Shown here: in pieces, positions 34,744-42,282 of the stretch | Layout: every line of letters begins with the position of its first letter | Numbering within the stretch: the stretch's first letter is position 1 | DNA from: a virus | IMG/VR virus record: IMGVR_UViG_3300021959_006010 | Span: 124,001-188,000 of that record | DNA length: 64,000 nt | Reading direction: 5' to 3' (one strand) | Translations under genes and position numbers: made by a program | The notes under the pieces: generated by a model | What the model was told of the DNA's origin: nothing | The model's input: only the letters and a program-made list of their open reading frames with translations | The model's database searches: none

Positions 34744-34905
34744 TTATTCTGTTACTTCCTCTACAGGTGCAACATAACCTCTTTTATTTAGTTCCGCAAC
34801 TGCTTTGCTTTTGTGTTTACGGTTGTTATTATCTTGCGATGCACGTACTAGAGCTTCGTTGCTCATTGTGCTTACTTTTACTTCGTTAATCTTTGGCGAT
34901 GCCAT
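34744..34905 (-). CDS. Small protein in tRNA cluster, 53 aa
   Basis: ATG at 34905 with an AACGAGGAAATACTT ribosome site, stop six bases before tRNA-Thr. The product (MASPKINEVKVSTMSNEALV at the start, KAVAELNKRGYVAP near the end) is helical and charged. Not recognised; the good ribosome site supports translation. Confidence 0.6.
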   Translation of the reverse strand: MASPKINEVKVSTMSNEALVRASQDNNNRKHKSKAVAELNKRGYVAPVEEVTE

Positions 34906-34928
34906 AAGTATTTCCTCGTTAAGTTATT

Positions 34929-35003
<75 letters not shown>

Positions 35004-35009
35004 ATTGTA

Positions 35010-35100
35010 TGGCGGAAACGGAGGGATTCGAACCCTCGGTACGCTTATCACGTACGGCTCCTTAGCAGGGAGCTGGTTTCAGCCACTCACCCACGTTTCC
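35010..35100 (-). tRNA. tRNA-Ser(GCT)
   Basis: A class II tRNA of 91 bases with the long variable arm expected for Ser. Acceptor GGAAACG/CGTTTCC, anticodon loop CTGCTAA giving GCT, T-loop TTCGAAT, discriminator G and encoded CCA. Confidence 0.95.
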
Positions 35101-35102
35101 TA

Positions 35103-35165
35103 TAAAACATATCCCCGCTTTATCAGATACGTTGCATCAGCTATACTGTATGCAGGATATGTTTT
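35103..35165 (-). ncRNA. Structured RNA between tRNA-Ser and tRNA-Asn
   Basis: Perfect 11-base arms (AAAACATATCC and GGATATGTTTT) enclose about 39 bases, inside which TGCAT/ATGCA and CAG/CTG form a further small hairpin. It fills the gap between the two tRNAs, so it would be part of the same primary transcript. It lacks a T-loop and anticodon arm, so it is not a decayed tRNA. It could be a processing element or a small RNA. Confidence 0.5.
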
Positions 35166-35169
35166 AACT

Positions 35170-35245
35170 TGGCTCCCCGAGCTGGACTCGAACCAGCGAC
35201 ATACGGATTAACAGTCCGGTGTTCTACCAACTGAACTATCAGGGA
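35170..35245 (-). tRNA. tRNA-Asn(GTT)
   Basis: Acceptor TCCCTGA/TCGGGGA, anticodon loop CTGTTAA giving GTT, T-loop TTCGAGT, discriminator G and encoded CCA. The anticodon and T arms closely match bacterial tRNA-Asn. It is the first tRNA of the cluster, downstream of the glycine-zipper gene. Confidence 0.95.
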
Positions 35246-35251
35246 ATAAAC

Positions 35252-35752
35252 TTATTTTGCGTTGATGACTACATTAATAGGAATTCGATCACCAATACTG
35301 TACTGGTTGTATGTATAACTACTTCCCTGCACACCACTCCATTCGTATGTAATGCGATAGTTCTTTAGTTTTTCTACAGTTTCTTGTCTGTACTCTTTAG
35401 TACAACGTTGCTCTTGGCGATATCCGACAATGCCTTGCTGTTGTCCTTTGTCCGCCGCAATCACTCCGCCAAGAACAGCACCAGCCGCTGCACCATTATC
35501 TTTACCAGTAACTCCTTTACCAAGTAGTCCTCCGATAATCATGCCTGTTAACACATCTCCACCTGAGGCTCCGCTGCCAACATTGCCATAGATTGGCACA
35601 TCAACAGTACTACAAGACTGATACGGTGTTGTAAAAATTTGTGTTTCGTAATTAGCTTCAACTTGTGTGATAGTTGCTAATGGTGTCTTATCTGCAAGAG
35701 CGGGTGACGCCGTCGCTGCTAAGACAGATGCTGTAATAAGTAATTTTTTCAT
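35252..35752 (-). CDS. Exported glycine-zipper (17 kDa antigen-like) protein
   Basis: The start at 35752 follows GGAAGGGATCT and gives a clean signal peptide (MKKLLITASVLAATASPALA). The centre (residues about 75-105, VLTGMIIGGLLGKGVTG through AAAGAVLGGVIAADKG) is a glycine-zipper 2TM motif as in Rickettsia 17 kDa surface antigens. Two Cys lie before and after it. It is probably placed in the outer membrane or periplasm of the infected host, or used in lysis. Both a sigma70-type promoter and a TATAAATA box precede it. Confidence 0.82.
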   Translation of the reverse strand: MKKLLITASVLAATASPALADKTPLATITQVEANYETQIFTTPYQSCSTVDVPIYGNVGSGASGGDVLTGMIIGGLLGKGVTGKDNGAAAGAVLGGVIAADKGQQQGIVGYRQEQRCTKEYRQETVEKLKNYRITYEWSGVQGSSYTYNQYSIGDRIPINVVINAK

Positions 35753-35776
35753 AGATCCCTTCCTTACCTTACGCAC

Positions 35777-35807
35777 TATTTATAACATTAATTGTAGTAC
35801 TTGTCAA
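35777..35807 (-). promoter_or_regulatory. Overlapping sigma70-type and late promoters
   Basis: TTGACA at 35802-35807 and TATAAA at 35779-35784 with a 17-base spacer; the same bases (35777-35784) spell the late octamer TATAAATA. One site could serve both host and phage sigma factors. Confidence 0.68.
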
Positions 35808-35973
35808 TCGGAAAAATGTGATCTTTCCAATAAATTTCCATAAATTCTTGAAGTTTATCGGGATACTCTTCTTTTTTTACAGTATCCATATACTCATTCC
35901 ATGTTTGATGTACAAGAATGTTTTTTGAAACCCATTCTTGTATATCTTCAAAAATCATTTCTTCAATTGTCAT
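35788..35973 (-). CDS. Unknown acidic protein, 61 aa
   Basis: A helical, aromatic-rich product (MTIEEMIFEDIQEWVSKNIL at the start, FMEIYWKDHIFPIDKYYN at the end). It overlaps the preceding gene by 11 bases and contains the promoter of the glycine-zipper gene near its stop. Not recognised. Confidence 0.55.
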   Translation of the reverse strand: MTIEEMIFEDIQEWVSKNILVHQTWNEYMDTVKKEEYPDKLQEFMEIYWKDHIFPIDKYYN

Positions 35974-36178
35974 TTAAAATTTTTCTCAGTATACGTTCAG
36001 CTTCGGGATATTCTTCCATATTATCAACAATATTATCTACGTATTCCCAACGTTTCATTTCTTGTCTAGTTTTAATTTCTTCTTTAGTTATATCAGGCTG
36101 ATACGCAGGATTTAGACTTACACGGTAAGGCTGTGTCCAACTATGATAAACTTTGCCACGAAATTGATTATTCGACAT
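35963..36178 (-). CDS. Unknown protein, 71 aa
   Basis: I chose the ATG at 36178 because AGGAGTGGTATA precedes it; an upstream in-frame start would lie within the previous gene. The product starts [20 protein letters not shown] and ends in a helix with EEYPEAERILRKILND. Coupled by an 11-base overlap to the SH3-like gene. Confidence 0.58.
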   Translation of the reverse strand: MSNNQFRGKVYHSWTQPYRVSLNPAYQPDITKEEIKTRQEMKRWEYVDNIVDNMEEYPEAERILRKILNDN

Positions 36179-36515
36179 TATACCACTCCTGTTTGTACTC
36201 GTCAATAATATCTACTGAGTTGATTCGCTCATAACGAAAGCTACGCCAACCCTTTGCATTAACATCCCAGACACCAACAACAGCATCTGATATTTCTCGA
36301 ACTTTCTTTTGACTCATTGTATCGTCTTTTGTAGCACGAGGTTTCATATCTTCGCGTAGTGTACAAGTCATTACTCGCTTGTCACCGTTGAGCTTAGTAA
36401 AATCAACCACTAGAACATTTTGCTCAAGCAGTGTCTTAAGTTCTTCCTTTACAGGAATACCCTTAAGACTTGCTACTGTTTCAGCGACTTGTGACGACTT
36501 TATCTGCGAGTCCAT
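36168..36515 (-). CDS. SH3-like beta-barrel protein (DUF2693/WYL_2 type), 115 aa
   Basis: The segment [20 protein letters not shown] with MTCTLRED, and [20 protein letters not shown], match a small Sm/SH3-like barrel family widespread in phages, often found near replication genes and of unproven function. The N-terminal 20 residues are an extra helix. The start overlaps the end of clpP by 35 bases. Confidence 0.72.
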   Translation of the reverse strand: MDSQIKSSQVAETVASLKGIPVKEELKTLLEQNVLVVDFTKLNGDKRVMTCTLREDMKPRATKDDTMSQKKVREISDAVVGVWDVNAKGWRSFRYERINSVDIIDEYKQEWYNVE

Positions 36516-37098
36516 TTTCTACTGCCTCTTCTGCTGTTAAAAATGTATCAAATTTCATAGTTTCGAAAAGTTCTTCGTAGGTCTTGCCTGCTGTGTTATG
36601 TTTTACATATAACTCAGTTAGACGTTTATTAACCTTCTGCGACTCTTCATAATGACGCTTTGCATCTTCAAACTGTAATTCCTGTACGTGTACACTGCCG
36701 CTAGTACCAGGAGTACCTGAGCTTACACGGTGTATCATTGTACGACTCTCTGGCAACACAATACGCTCGCCCGGTGCACCTGCTTGTGCTAAGAAACTAC
36801 CCATTGAACAGGCTTGACCCATTACAATAGTACGAACAGGTGATTTAATATATTGCATTGTGTCGTAGATAGCAAGTCCTGCTGTGACTGCGCCACCTGG
36901 ACTGTTAATATATAAATTAATAGCTTTATCAGGATTTTCGCTTTCGAGATATAACATCTGTGCAACAATAACATTTGCCATGTTGTCTTCTACTGGACCG
37001 TTAAGCATAATGATGCGATCCTTCATCAAGCGGCTGTAAATATCCCAAGAGCGTTCGCCGCGAGCTTCTTGTTCTACTACCATAGGAATAAGTGGCAT
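36481..37098 (-). CDS. clpP: ClpP-like serine protease subunit
   Basis: 205 residues, normal ClpP length. S98 in [11 protein letters not shown] and H123 in TMIHRVSSG are the nucleophile and base; the [11 protein letters not shown] oxyanion strand is intact. By eye the family Asp (in the E. coli IERDTERD segment) aligns with T180 of LFETMKFD, with D184 nearby. ClpP needs a ClpX or ClpA ATPase, which would come from the host; a phage ClpS is present at 55702. It could redirect host protein turnover or mature virion proteins. The start abuts the 75-residue gene by one base. Confidence 0.92.
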   Translation of the reverse strand: MPLIPMVVEQEARGERSWDIYSRLMKDRIIMLNGPVEDNMANVIVAQMLYLESENPDKAINLYINSPGGAVTAGLAIYDTMQYIKSPVRTIVMGQACSMGSFLAQAGAPGERIVLPESRTMIHRVSSGTPGTSGSVHVQELQFEDAKRHYEESQKVNKRLTELYVKHNTAGKTYEELFETMKFDTFLTAEEAVENGLADKVVTSR

Positions 37099-37325
37099 TA
37101 TCGACGTCCTTCCTTAATATAACGCACTGCTGGTCCTGGACTAGTAAATTCCATACCGTGAGCGTTACCAACATAGATTTTTCCATTCCATTTCATTGGA
37201 ATTTTATTAGTGGCAACAAAAGCATCAAAACTTTGACCTTCTCTAAAGTTATCTACTTCTGCTTCTACAGCTATTTCACTACTAGTGTTAGTTAACATAG
37301 CTAATGTTTCGTGTATTGCTTTCAT
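37098..37325 (-). CDS. Unknown protein, 75 aa
   Basis: A small alpha/beta protein: [20 protein letters not shown], then [20 protein letters not shown] and a basic C-terminus YIKEGRR. Shares one base with clpP and four with the previous gene, so clpP is probably translated by coupling. A promoter lies inside the upstream gene at 37371. Confidence 0.58.
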   Translation of the reverse strand: MKAIHETLAMLTNTSSEIAVEAEVDNFREGQSFDAFVATNKIPMKWNGKIYVGNAHGMEFTSPGPAVRYIKEGRR

Positions 37326-37576
37326 TTTTTTCCTAGTAATTTAAGGTTTAATACAAAGTTTTCTACTAGTAGTTTAACAATAATTGCGCCATCTGTCAAG
37401 TGATTTCTTTCCATTTCTAGAACGTGCGTAGCCATCATTATATAGGCTTGTTCTTCTGTTATTGCTAATTCGCCCCAGTCAATAGGATCTACTGTTTCGC
37501 ATTCTTTGGCTAGTGCTACAAGGTTGCGAATTGCTTCGTCATCTACTTCAAACATATTAGTCCCAGAGGTTTTCAT
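37322..37576 (-). CDS. Unknown helical protein, 84 aa
   Basis: Starts considered were 37576 (GGAAAGTACT ahead, my choice) and 37555 (coupled to the upstream stop). The product has EVDDEAIRNLVALAKECETV and ITEEQAYIMMATHVLEMERN, all helical, with a basic end LKLLGKK. Not recognised. Confidence 0.55.
   Translation of the reverse strand: MKTSGTNMFEVDDEAIRNLVALAKECETVDPIDWGELAITEEQAYIMMATHVLEMERNHLTDGAIIVKLLVENFVLNLKLLGKK
37371..37399 (-). promoter_or_regulatory. Sigma70-type promoter inside the 84-residue gene
   Basis: TTGACA at 37394-37399, TAAACT at 37371-37376, 17-base spacer; would drive the 75-residue gene and clpP. Confidence 0.5.
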
Positions 37577-38276
37577 AGTACTTTCCAAATAATCTAAATC
37601 CATTAGAGATACGTTCTTGATATGCCTTGCGTCCTTCCCAATCATACACTCGAGTATCGTTAGGACCTTTTACCATTTGGTAGTTGCCATCTTCTAGTTT
37701 CTTCCACTGGACGTCCCATTCACCTGACTCAAACTGTTCTTCCCAACTATTGTCCAGTTTGCTTTCGAACGCAAATATCATTTCGTCTAGTACCCAGTCC
37801 CAACGCTCAAAGTGTGTGCTATCAGTTTCGCAGTTGTCTTTCTGCTTCTTGGTCTGCTTCTTAGGCTTTAGTTCTGGCGGACATTCCTTTGGATCAATAT
37901 AAGGAGCACCGTGTTTGGTTGCCTTTAGTTGCTTGAGCATAGGCAATACAATGTGTGCTAGAGTATGATCCATGCTCCATGTATCCCAACGATCGATTCG
38001 CACTTCAATCTTTTGTTCTTGCTTACTATGTATCCAAGATAGAAACTTGTAAAGCCAAGTAGTAGGACGGCGATCGCCTCCCCAGTCACGCACTTCACCT
38101 ACTTCTGCTTCTGGCTCAATGCTACCGTGAGCAAGCCATTCGCCAAACTTGTGTACACGCTCCGCAGTGTGCGGAAAGCCGTACTCGTCCTTTTCTTTCG
38201 GCACCCAAAACATAAGTGTTTCGGCCAACTGATATGGCCCGTACCATGATTCATATTTTCCAATTTTAACTTTCAT
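37557..38276 (-). CDS. Conserved marine-phage protein, 239 aa
   Basis: A Trp-rich protein (MKVKIGKYESWYGPYQLAET, FWVPKEKDEYGFPHTAERVH, WDTWSMDHTLAHIVLPMLKQ) with a basic stretch KPKKQTKKQKDN and a WDWVLDEMIFAFE helix near 160-170. I recognise this as a hypothetical protein common in marine T4-like phages; no function is known to me. Overlaps the next upstream gene by 11 bases. Confidence 0.7.
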   Translation of the reverse strand: MKVKIGKYESWYGPYQLAETLMFWVPKEKDEYGFPHTAERVHKFGEWLAHGSIEPEAEVGEVRDWGGDRRPTTWLYKFLSWIHSKQEQKIEVRIDRWDTWSMDHTLAHIVLPMLKQLKATKHGAPYIDPKECPPELKPKKQTKKQKDNCETDSTHFERWDWVLDEMIFAFESKLDNSWEEQFESGEWDVQWKKLEDGNYQMVKGPNDTRVYDWEGRKAYQERISNGFRLFGKYYENLWD

Positions 38277-38442
38277 AACTTACCACCACTACATTATGTT
38301 CTTTGCCTGGTATGACCCAAGGTTGTGCATATTCCATTGCTGTTTCTGCATCTTCAAATAGCAAAGGTTTCAAGTCCCAACAATGATCTGTTTTCTCAGT
38401 AATAAAAATCCAATCATCTTCTACCTCGTCCAGGCATACCAT
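38266..38442 (-). CDS. Unknown protein, 58 aa
   Basis: ATG at 38442 overlaps the stop of the 37-residue frame upstream (TAATG), favouring it over a GTG four codons earlier. Product MVCLDEVEDDWIFITEKTDH, then FEDAETAMEYAQPWVI and a strand VVVVSYES. Small alpha/beta fold, unknown role. Confidence 0.58.
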   Translation of the reverse strand: MVCLDEVEDDWIFITEKTDHCWDLKPLLFEDAETAMEYAQPWVIPGKEHNVVVVSYES

Positions 38443-38555
38443 TATTGCGTACACGTCACAGTTTCTCTCGTGTCCTTGTTATAAAGTGTTACACCAAATG
38501 CATAAACACTTACTAATAACCAACCATCTTCTCTTTTGTAATCACTTACGGTCAT
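38442..38555 (-). CDS. Microprotein, 37 aa
   Basis: ATG about 38555 lies inside the end of the BPSL0761-like gene and the frame stops at the TAATG junction with the next gene. Product starts MTVSDYKREDGWLLVSVYAF and ends TVTCTQ. It fills what would otherwise be a 100-base hole in a run of coupled genes, which supports it. Confidence 0.5.
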   Translation of the reverse strand: MTVSDYKREDGWLLVSVYAFGVTLYNKDTRETVTCTQ

Positions 38556-38751
38556 AGTCTAGTTCCTCTAATGGTTCAAAGCTCTCTTCAATATACTTCA
38601 TATTATACTGCGAAGGATAATGTCTTAGCAATCGTTGTGCTTCTTCACGCACTGCACGTGGTACACGAGGGTATTTCTTAGGATCTCGCAGATCCATTAA
38701 GAAACGTTCTACTCGCAATACTGCATTTGTACGTTCTATTGGAAGTGTCAT
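38542..38751 (-). CDS. BPSL0761-like protein, 69 aa
   Basis: The sequence MTLPIERTNAVLRVERFLMD, DPKKYPRVPRAVREEAQRLL and RHYPS matches a small uncharacterised family found in proteobacteria and phages. ATG at 38751 overlaps the upstream stop (ATGA). Helical and basic in the middle, acidic at the end. Function unknown. Confidence 0.7.
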   Translation of the reverse strand: MTLPIERTNAVLRVERFLMDLRDPKKYPRVPRAVREEAQRLLRHYPSQYNMKYIEESFEPLEELDYDRK

Positions 38752-38933
38752 TTGCAATCCTCAATAAAAATCTTTAGTGTGCGATCATCGTCTTGAAGCA
38801 TATAATGCATCCATTCGTCAGGTTTAAAATAACGCACGTACTCGCGCCCGTCTGACCCAATTACTTCTACACGGCTTACGTCTTTAAACTGTAAATCTTT
38901 TAAATTACTTGCCATTTCATTTAAATCGCTCAT
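38748..38933 (-). CDS. Unknown protein, 61 aa
   Basis: ATG at 38933 forms a TAATG junction with the gene before. Product MSDLNEMASNLKDLQFKDVS, then VEVIGSDGREYVRYFKPDEW and MLQDDDRTLKIFIEDCK. Acidic, unrecognised. Confidence 0.58.
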   Translation of the reverse strand: MSDLNEMASNLKDLQFKDVSRVEVIGSDGREYVRYFKPDEWMHYMLQDDDRTLKIFIEDCK

Positions 38934-39313
38934 TATGATAGTCCTGTAATCAATTGATAATTGTCCCACGCTTTTTGTTGTGCAGGTGTCATTTCTTCAG
39001 GCGGTACAAAGCACTCTAACCAGTAGTAGGGCATACGCTGTGGATGTGCCTTAAACTGTCGTGGCTGATGTAGTTTGCCCGAGTCATATAACTCTATTAG
39101 TATGTCGTGCATTGCTTTTTGACGATCTTCTAGTCCAGCCCATTCGGGATGGCTAAGTCCGCCGTACAAGTAACCTTCCCAGATTTGACTCCAGTGGTTG
39201 TCATTGTGCGGGTTTATATCTGTCCTAGCAACAATAACTAGTACATCGCCGATGTCTACACGTTCTTCTAAAATATCCCTCATGCATCTGCTGAGGCTAA
39301 GTCCGATTTTCAT
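38933..39313 (-). CDS. Conserved phage protein, 126 aa
   Basis: Has GDVLVIVARTDINPHNDNHW, SHPEWAGLEDRQKAMHDILI and MPYYWLECFVPPEEMTPAQQ. Mixed alpha/beta, no catalytic motif seen. Coupled at both ends by TAATG and ATGA junctions to its neighbours. Confidence 0.62.
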   Translation of the reverse strand: MKIGLSLSRCMRDILEERVDIGDVLVIVARTDINPHNDNHWSQIWEGYLYGGLSHPEWAGLEDRQKAMHDILIELYDSGKLHQPRQFKAHPQRMPYYWLECFVPPEEMTPAQQKAWDNYQLITGLS

Positions 39314-39540
39314 TGGTCTGCGTATTCTCCCATTGCGATCTTAAATTTTCTAGCACTTTCTTCATATTCGAAATGGAATGTATGCTCATAAACATCTGTC
39401 CATGTAGTAACACTCCATTGGTGTTGTTGACAATTCCTTTTAGCAAATGTTTTTCCACGATCAACTACATCACTGTGTAGTCTTACAGTATATCCTGGCT
39501 TCCAACGCTGTTTATATTCAAATATTTCTACAGGTGTCAT
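39310..39540 (-). CDS. Unknown protein, 76 aa
   Basis: Product MTPVEIFEYKQRWKPGYTVR, HSDVVDRGKTFAKRNCQQHQ and HTFHFEYEESARKFKIAMGE: a short beta sheet capped by a helix. One-base overlap upstream, ATGA downstream. Unrecognised. Confidence 0.58.
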   Translation of the reverse strand: MTPVEIFEYKQRWKPGYTVRLHSDVVDRGKTFAKRNCQQHQWSVTTWTDVYEHTFHFEYEESARKFKIAMGEYADQ

Positions 39541-39782
39541 TAGTGTATAGTTCCTGTTAAAGGTTCGCCGATGCCATCGTCATCGTCTTCATCAAATTCT
39601 TTAGGATCGATACCAAATACATCTATACATAATTTTATAATGCTTTCAGGTACAGGATCTTCCTCCATATTCTTTGGAACCCATAATCCTTTTAACAATC
39701 CAGTTTTGCCGCAAATAATAAGTCCAAAGTCAGTATCTTCTAATGCTTCGCCAAATTCTAATTCGTGATTATTCTCGCTCAT
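39540..39782 (-). CDS. Acidic unknown protein, 80 aa
   Basis: Product MSENNHELEFGEALEDTDFG, LIICGKTGLLKGLWVPKNME and a strongly acidic tail FDEDDDDGIGEP. The pattern is familiar from marine T4-like phages but has no assigned function. Its start overlaps the 47-residue gene. Confidence 0.6.
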   Translation of the reverse strand: MSENNHELEFGEALEDTDFGLIICGKTGLLKGLWVPKNMEEDPVPESIIKLCIDVFGIDPKEFDEDDDDGIGEPLTGTIH

Positions 39783-39912
39783 TTGGTTCCATACCTTTTC
39801 TTGTAAATTCTTTAGCTCTTTTTACTTGTTCTTTCTCTGACAGTCTTGAGTTAGACAAATATGTTTTCCACATTTTAAACAGCTTCTTTTTATCAATACT
39901 GTCATCGCTCAT
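39769..39912 (-). CDS. Small helical protein, 47 aa
   Basis: ATG at 39912 overlaps the stop of the gene before it (ATGA) and the frame runs 47 codons into the start of the next gene. Product MSDDSIDKKKLFKMWKTYLS, then RLSEKEQVKRAKEFTRKGM: basic and helical. The double coupling supports it being real. Confidence 0.58.
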   Translation of the reverse strand: MSDDSIDKKKLFKMWKTYLSNSRLSEKEQVKRAKEFTRKGMEPNERE

Positions 39913-40385
39913 ACTTGACAGTCCTTGCCCGGATACACATATTCTTCTTCTTTACGCTGTGCAAATAAATCTTCTACGTCTTTAGCAATAAATTTACCGT
40001 TAATAACTCGCATCACTAAATCGCAGCCATTGCTTTTAATATACACCCGGCCGCCGTCAATCATTTTACCATTATCTAGTGTTCGATAATCATGATGAGT
40101 TTGACTGTAATAGTACTTACCTTCTTCTTCAATCATACCAAACTCAAGTGACTCCACAACATCTGCGTTAGTAATCATAAGGTGACCTCTAACATTATCG
40201 TAATACAACCCAAAATAACGATTACCAAACTCGGGATGAGGCGTTTCTCTATAGTACACATCCACAGGGACATCACTAGCAGTAAGATCTGTAGTGCAAA
40301 CATATTTTACCTCCACTCCGTCTTTATTAGTATAGTGCTCTGTGACCTTTTCTACATCAAAGTTAGGTCTATGTTGAATATTCAT
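39909..40385 (-). CDS. Unknown protein, 158 aa
   Basis: Beta-rich: VEVKYVCTTDLTASDVPVDV, RYFGLYYDNVRGHLMITNAD and a C-terminal basic/acidic tail EEEYVYPGKDCQV. It starts inside tilS (17-base overlap). No family recognised. Confidence 0.62.
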   Translation of the reverse strand: MNIQHRPNFDVEKVTEHYTNKDGVEVKYVCTTDLTASDVPVDVYYRETPHPEFGNRYFGLYYDNVRGHLMITNADVVESLEFGMIEEEGKYYYSQTHHDYRTLDNGKMIDGGRVYIKSNGCDLVMRVINGKFIAKDVEDLFAQRKEEEYVYPGKDCQV

Positions 40386-40968
40386 CTTTTACCTTCTTAG
40401 CAATAGTTTTATGGATACCAGGATTTACTTGTAATACATGAGGCATCATTTCATGTCTAATATAGTTTCTAGTATAACACGTATCTGTGTTGCTGTCATC
40501 CTCTATGTACGGTACATTTTTCAAATTACACCAAAGTTCAAAATCTCTTTTACGTGTGAGGCGGAAAGGACGGATCACGTTCTTGTTGCGGTAGGGGATA
40601 ATTTTTCCTGTACCGTGCATACTGCTCCACACCCAAGTTTCTACACAATCATCTAAGTGATGGCAGGTAATAATATCTGCGTTAATTGTAGAGAAAAACT
40701 TGTAACGTTCATTGCGCCAGTATTCTTCTTGGCTTTCATTTTGATCACGCTCTCGAGTGATACGACCATACAAAAGACCTAGGCCGTGTTCGTTGCAGTA
40801 ATCGCCAATAAAATATCCTGCTTCTTTACTGTGTTCTGTGCCATGATCAAAATACATAACCGAAACAGTATGATTGTTGCGTAAAAAGTCTACAACTGCC
40901 ATCGAGTCTACGCCGCCTGAACAGGCAACGTAAACTTCTCTTGGTAACTTATTCTGTAGTTTTATCAT
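40369..40968 (-). CDS. tilS: TilS-like tRNA(Ile)-lysidine synthetase, N-domain only
   Basis: A 199-residue PP-loop ATPase. SGGVDS (17-22) is the P-loop; TCHHLDDCVETW near 100, VIRPFRLTRKRD near 130 and EDDSNTDTCYTRNYIRHEMM near 155 are TilS signatures. TilS changes C34 of tRNA-Ile(CAT) to lysidine so that AUA is read. Cellular TilS has extra C-terminal domains, absent here. No tRNA-Ile is in the window, so it may act on the host tRNA. Overlaps the preceding gene by 20 bases. Confidence 0.85.
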   Translation of the reverse strand: MIKLQNKLPREVYVACSGGVDSMAVVDFLRNNHTVSVMYFDHGTEHSKEAGYFIGDYCNEHGLGLLYGRITRERDQNESQEEYWRNERYKFFSTINADIITCHHLDDCVETWVWSSMHGTGKIIPYRNKNVIRPFRLTRKRDFELWCNLKNVPYIEDDSNTDTCYTRNYIRHEMMPHVLQVNPGIHKTIAKKVKDEYST

Positions 40969-41164
40969 CGTGCCACTCGGTATGTTTTAAAATTTCTACA
41001 TTATCACCTTGTCCACGAGTCTTTAAATACCCTTGTTCTATTAAACTATCAATTACTAATTCTGCTGTAAGAAGTCCTTTAGAGTTTGATCCCCATGTCC
41101 ATCCTACTGCTGTAAAAATTACTGCTGTGAGTAACAACCAAATTTCGTTTACCCATAGTTCCAT
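40949..41164 (-). CDS. Single-span membrane protein, 71 aa
   Basis: Start ATG at 41164 after TTTGGAGGATAAC. One transmembrane helix (IWLLLTAVIFTAVGWTWG, residues about 7-24) and a soluble C-terminal half with LVIDSLIEQGYLKTRGQGDN, which looks like a small winged-helix fragment. Follows another small membrane gene by one base. Function unknown. Confidence 0.62.
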   Translation of the reverse strand: MELWVNEIWLLLTAVIFTAVGWTWGSNSKGLLTAELVIDSLIEQGYLKTRGQGDNVEILKHTEWHDDKTTE

Positions 41165-41165
41165 G

Positions 41166-41333
41166 TTATCCTCCAAACAACCAAACTAATGCCGCACCTA
41201 CAAAAATCCAAGGTGCTAACTGCCAACCAAGTTTAATTGCTCCTGCAACTACTGCAAGTACTACACCAAAAGTAAAACCGAATACTAATAAAGGTTGTAA
41301 TACGTCCCATGCTAAACTTAAATCGCCACCCAT
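41166..41333 (-). CDS. Small membrane protein, 55 aa
   Basis: ATG at 41333 with TTAAAGGGAGAGTAAA. Two hydrophobic helices (LLVFGFTFGVVLAVVAGA and WIFVGAALVWLFGG). Paired with the next membrane gene; such pairs are common among phage holins, but there is no specific evidence. Confidence 0.6.
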   Translation of the reverse strand: MGGDLSLAWDVLQPLLVFGFTFGVVLAVVAGAIKLGWQLAPWIFVGAALVWLFGG

Positions 41334-41377
41334 TTTACTCTCCCTTTAATGTATTTAACATTACACAAATCATATTT

Positions 41378-42217
41378 TTACACCTTATACAATCTTACAT
41401 AATTTAAACGAGTTTCGTTTGCTTCAAACAAACGATTTTTAGTTTGTGACTTAACCTTTGCTTTAATACGCTTGCGGTCTCCCACCGCATATTCAAATTT
41501 ATTCATAAAAGACACAAGGTTACCGTCAGTAGTAACTGCTGTATAGTTGTATGATTCCCACTGTGTGCTGTAACGCTTGTCAAGAATTTTTACAACAGTT
41601 TCAACAATGTCTTTTTCTTTACCAAGATACTGGCTGTCGCGATACTCAACTCGAATCTCTTTCTTTAGTCCATTTTCGTGCTGATCACGTTTGATAAATT
41701 CTGGAGCATATGCAATGCGACCCATACCTACAACACGAACTTCGTCCTGTGTCAGTTCTGTTACCATATCTGCTTTAAAGTTGTCAAGCTCGCCTAAACC
41801 AAGCATCACATAACGCTTCATCCACTTGATTGCTTCTTGTACACTAGCATAATCGCCTTCGGTAGGTTCAAACATAACAAAGTCTGTAGGAAGATATTGT
41901 GCATTACTACTGTTGGTTTTCTGCTCCCAGTAGAACCGAACAAGATCTTTATTAGCAAATTGTGTCTTGTTTTCTTCTTCGCTAAATCGACGGGTATGCT
42001 TAACATAAGTTTCTTTGTTAATTCGATAGGCAGCATACGCTACTGCGAGTGCATCTGTAAGCGGAACAGTTTTCATTGGAAGTACCTTATGCTTATTTCC
42101 TGCAATAGTAATGCTAGGAGTTTCGTCAGCAAGTTCGTATTCTAGTTCCCAACGCTTAAACTCTGACTTGCTCATACTACCCCAGTCAAGGGTATCTGGA
42201 TTAGGAAGTTTTGCCAT
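41378..42217 (-). CDS. Conserved phage protein of unknown function, 279 aa
   Basis: Starts MAKLPNPDTLDWGSMSKSEF. A central helical region is followed from about residue 185 by beta-strand segments ending in a possible OB-like domain (SFMNKFEYAVGDRKRIKAKV, ETRLNYVRLYKV). A strong sigma70-type promoter lies just upstream. No motif I can name; a nucleic-acid role is suggested only by the basic barrel-like end. Confidence 0.65.
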   Translation of the reverse strand: MAKLPNPDTLDWGSMSKSEFKRWELEYELADETPSITIAGNKHKVLPMKTVPLTDALAVAYAAYRINKETYVKHTRRFSEEENKTQFANKDLVRFYWEQKTNSSNAQYLPTDFVMFEPTEGDYASVQEAIKWMKRYVMLGLGELDNFKADMVTELTQDEVRVVGMGRIAYAPEFIKRDQHENGLKKEIRVEYRDSQYLGKEKDIVETVVKILDKRYSTQWESYNYTAVTTDGNLVSFMNKFEYAVGDRKRIKAKVKSQTKNRLFEANETRLNYVRLYKV

Positions 42218-42253
42218 AATGTGCCTCTATGTGTTTGCCTAAGTTATGTATAT

Positions 42254-42282
42254 ACTATAACACCGAACCTAATCGATGTCAA
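42254..42282 (-). promoter_or_regulatory. Sigma70-type promoter for the 279-residue gene
   Basis: TTGACA at 42277-42282, TATAGT at 42254-42259, 17-base spacer; the -35 overlaps the end of the methyltransferase-like gene. Confidence 0.78.

Noticed and set aside
35103-35165. Degenerate eighth tRNA
   Set aside because: No T-loop TTCRANY, no anticodon arm and no CCA; only a long outer stem.
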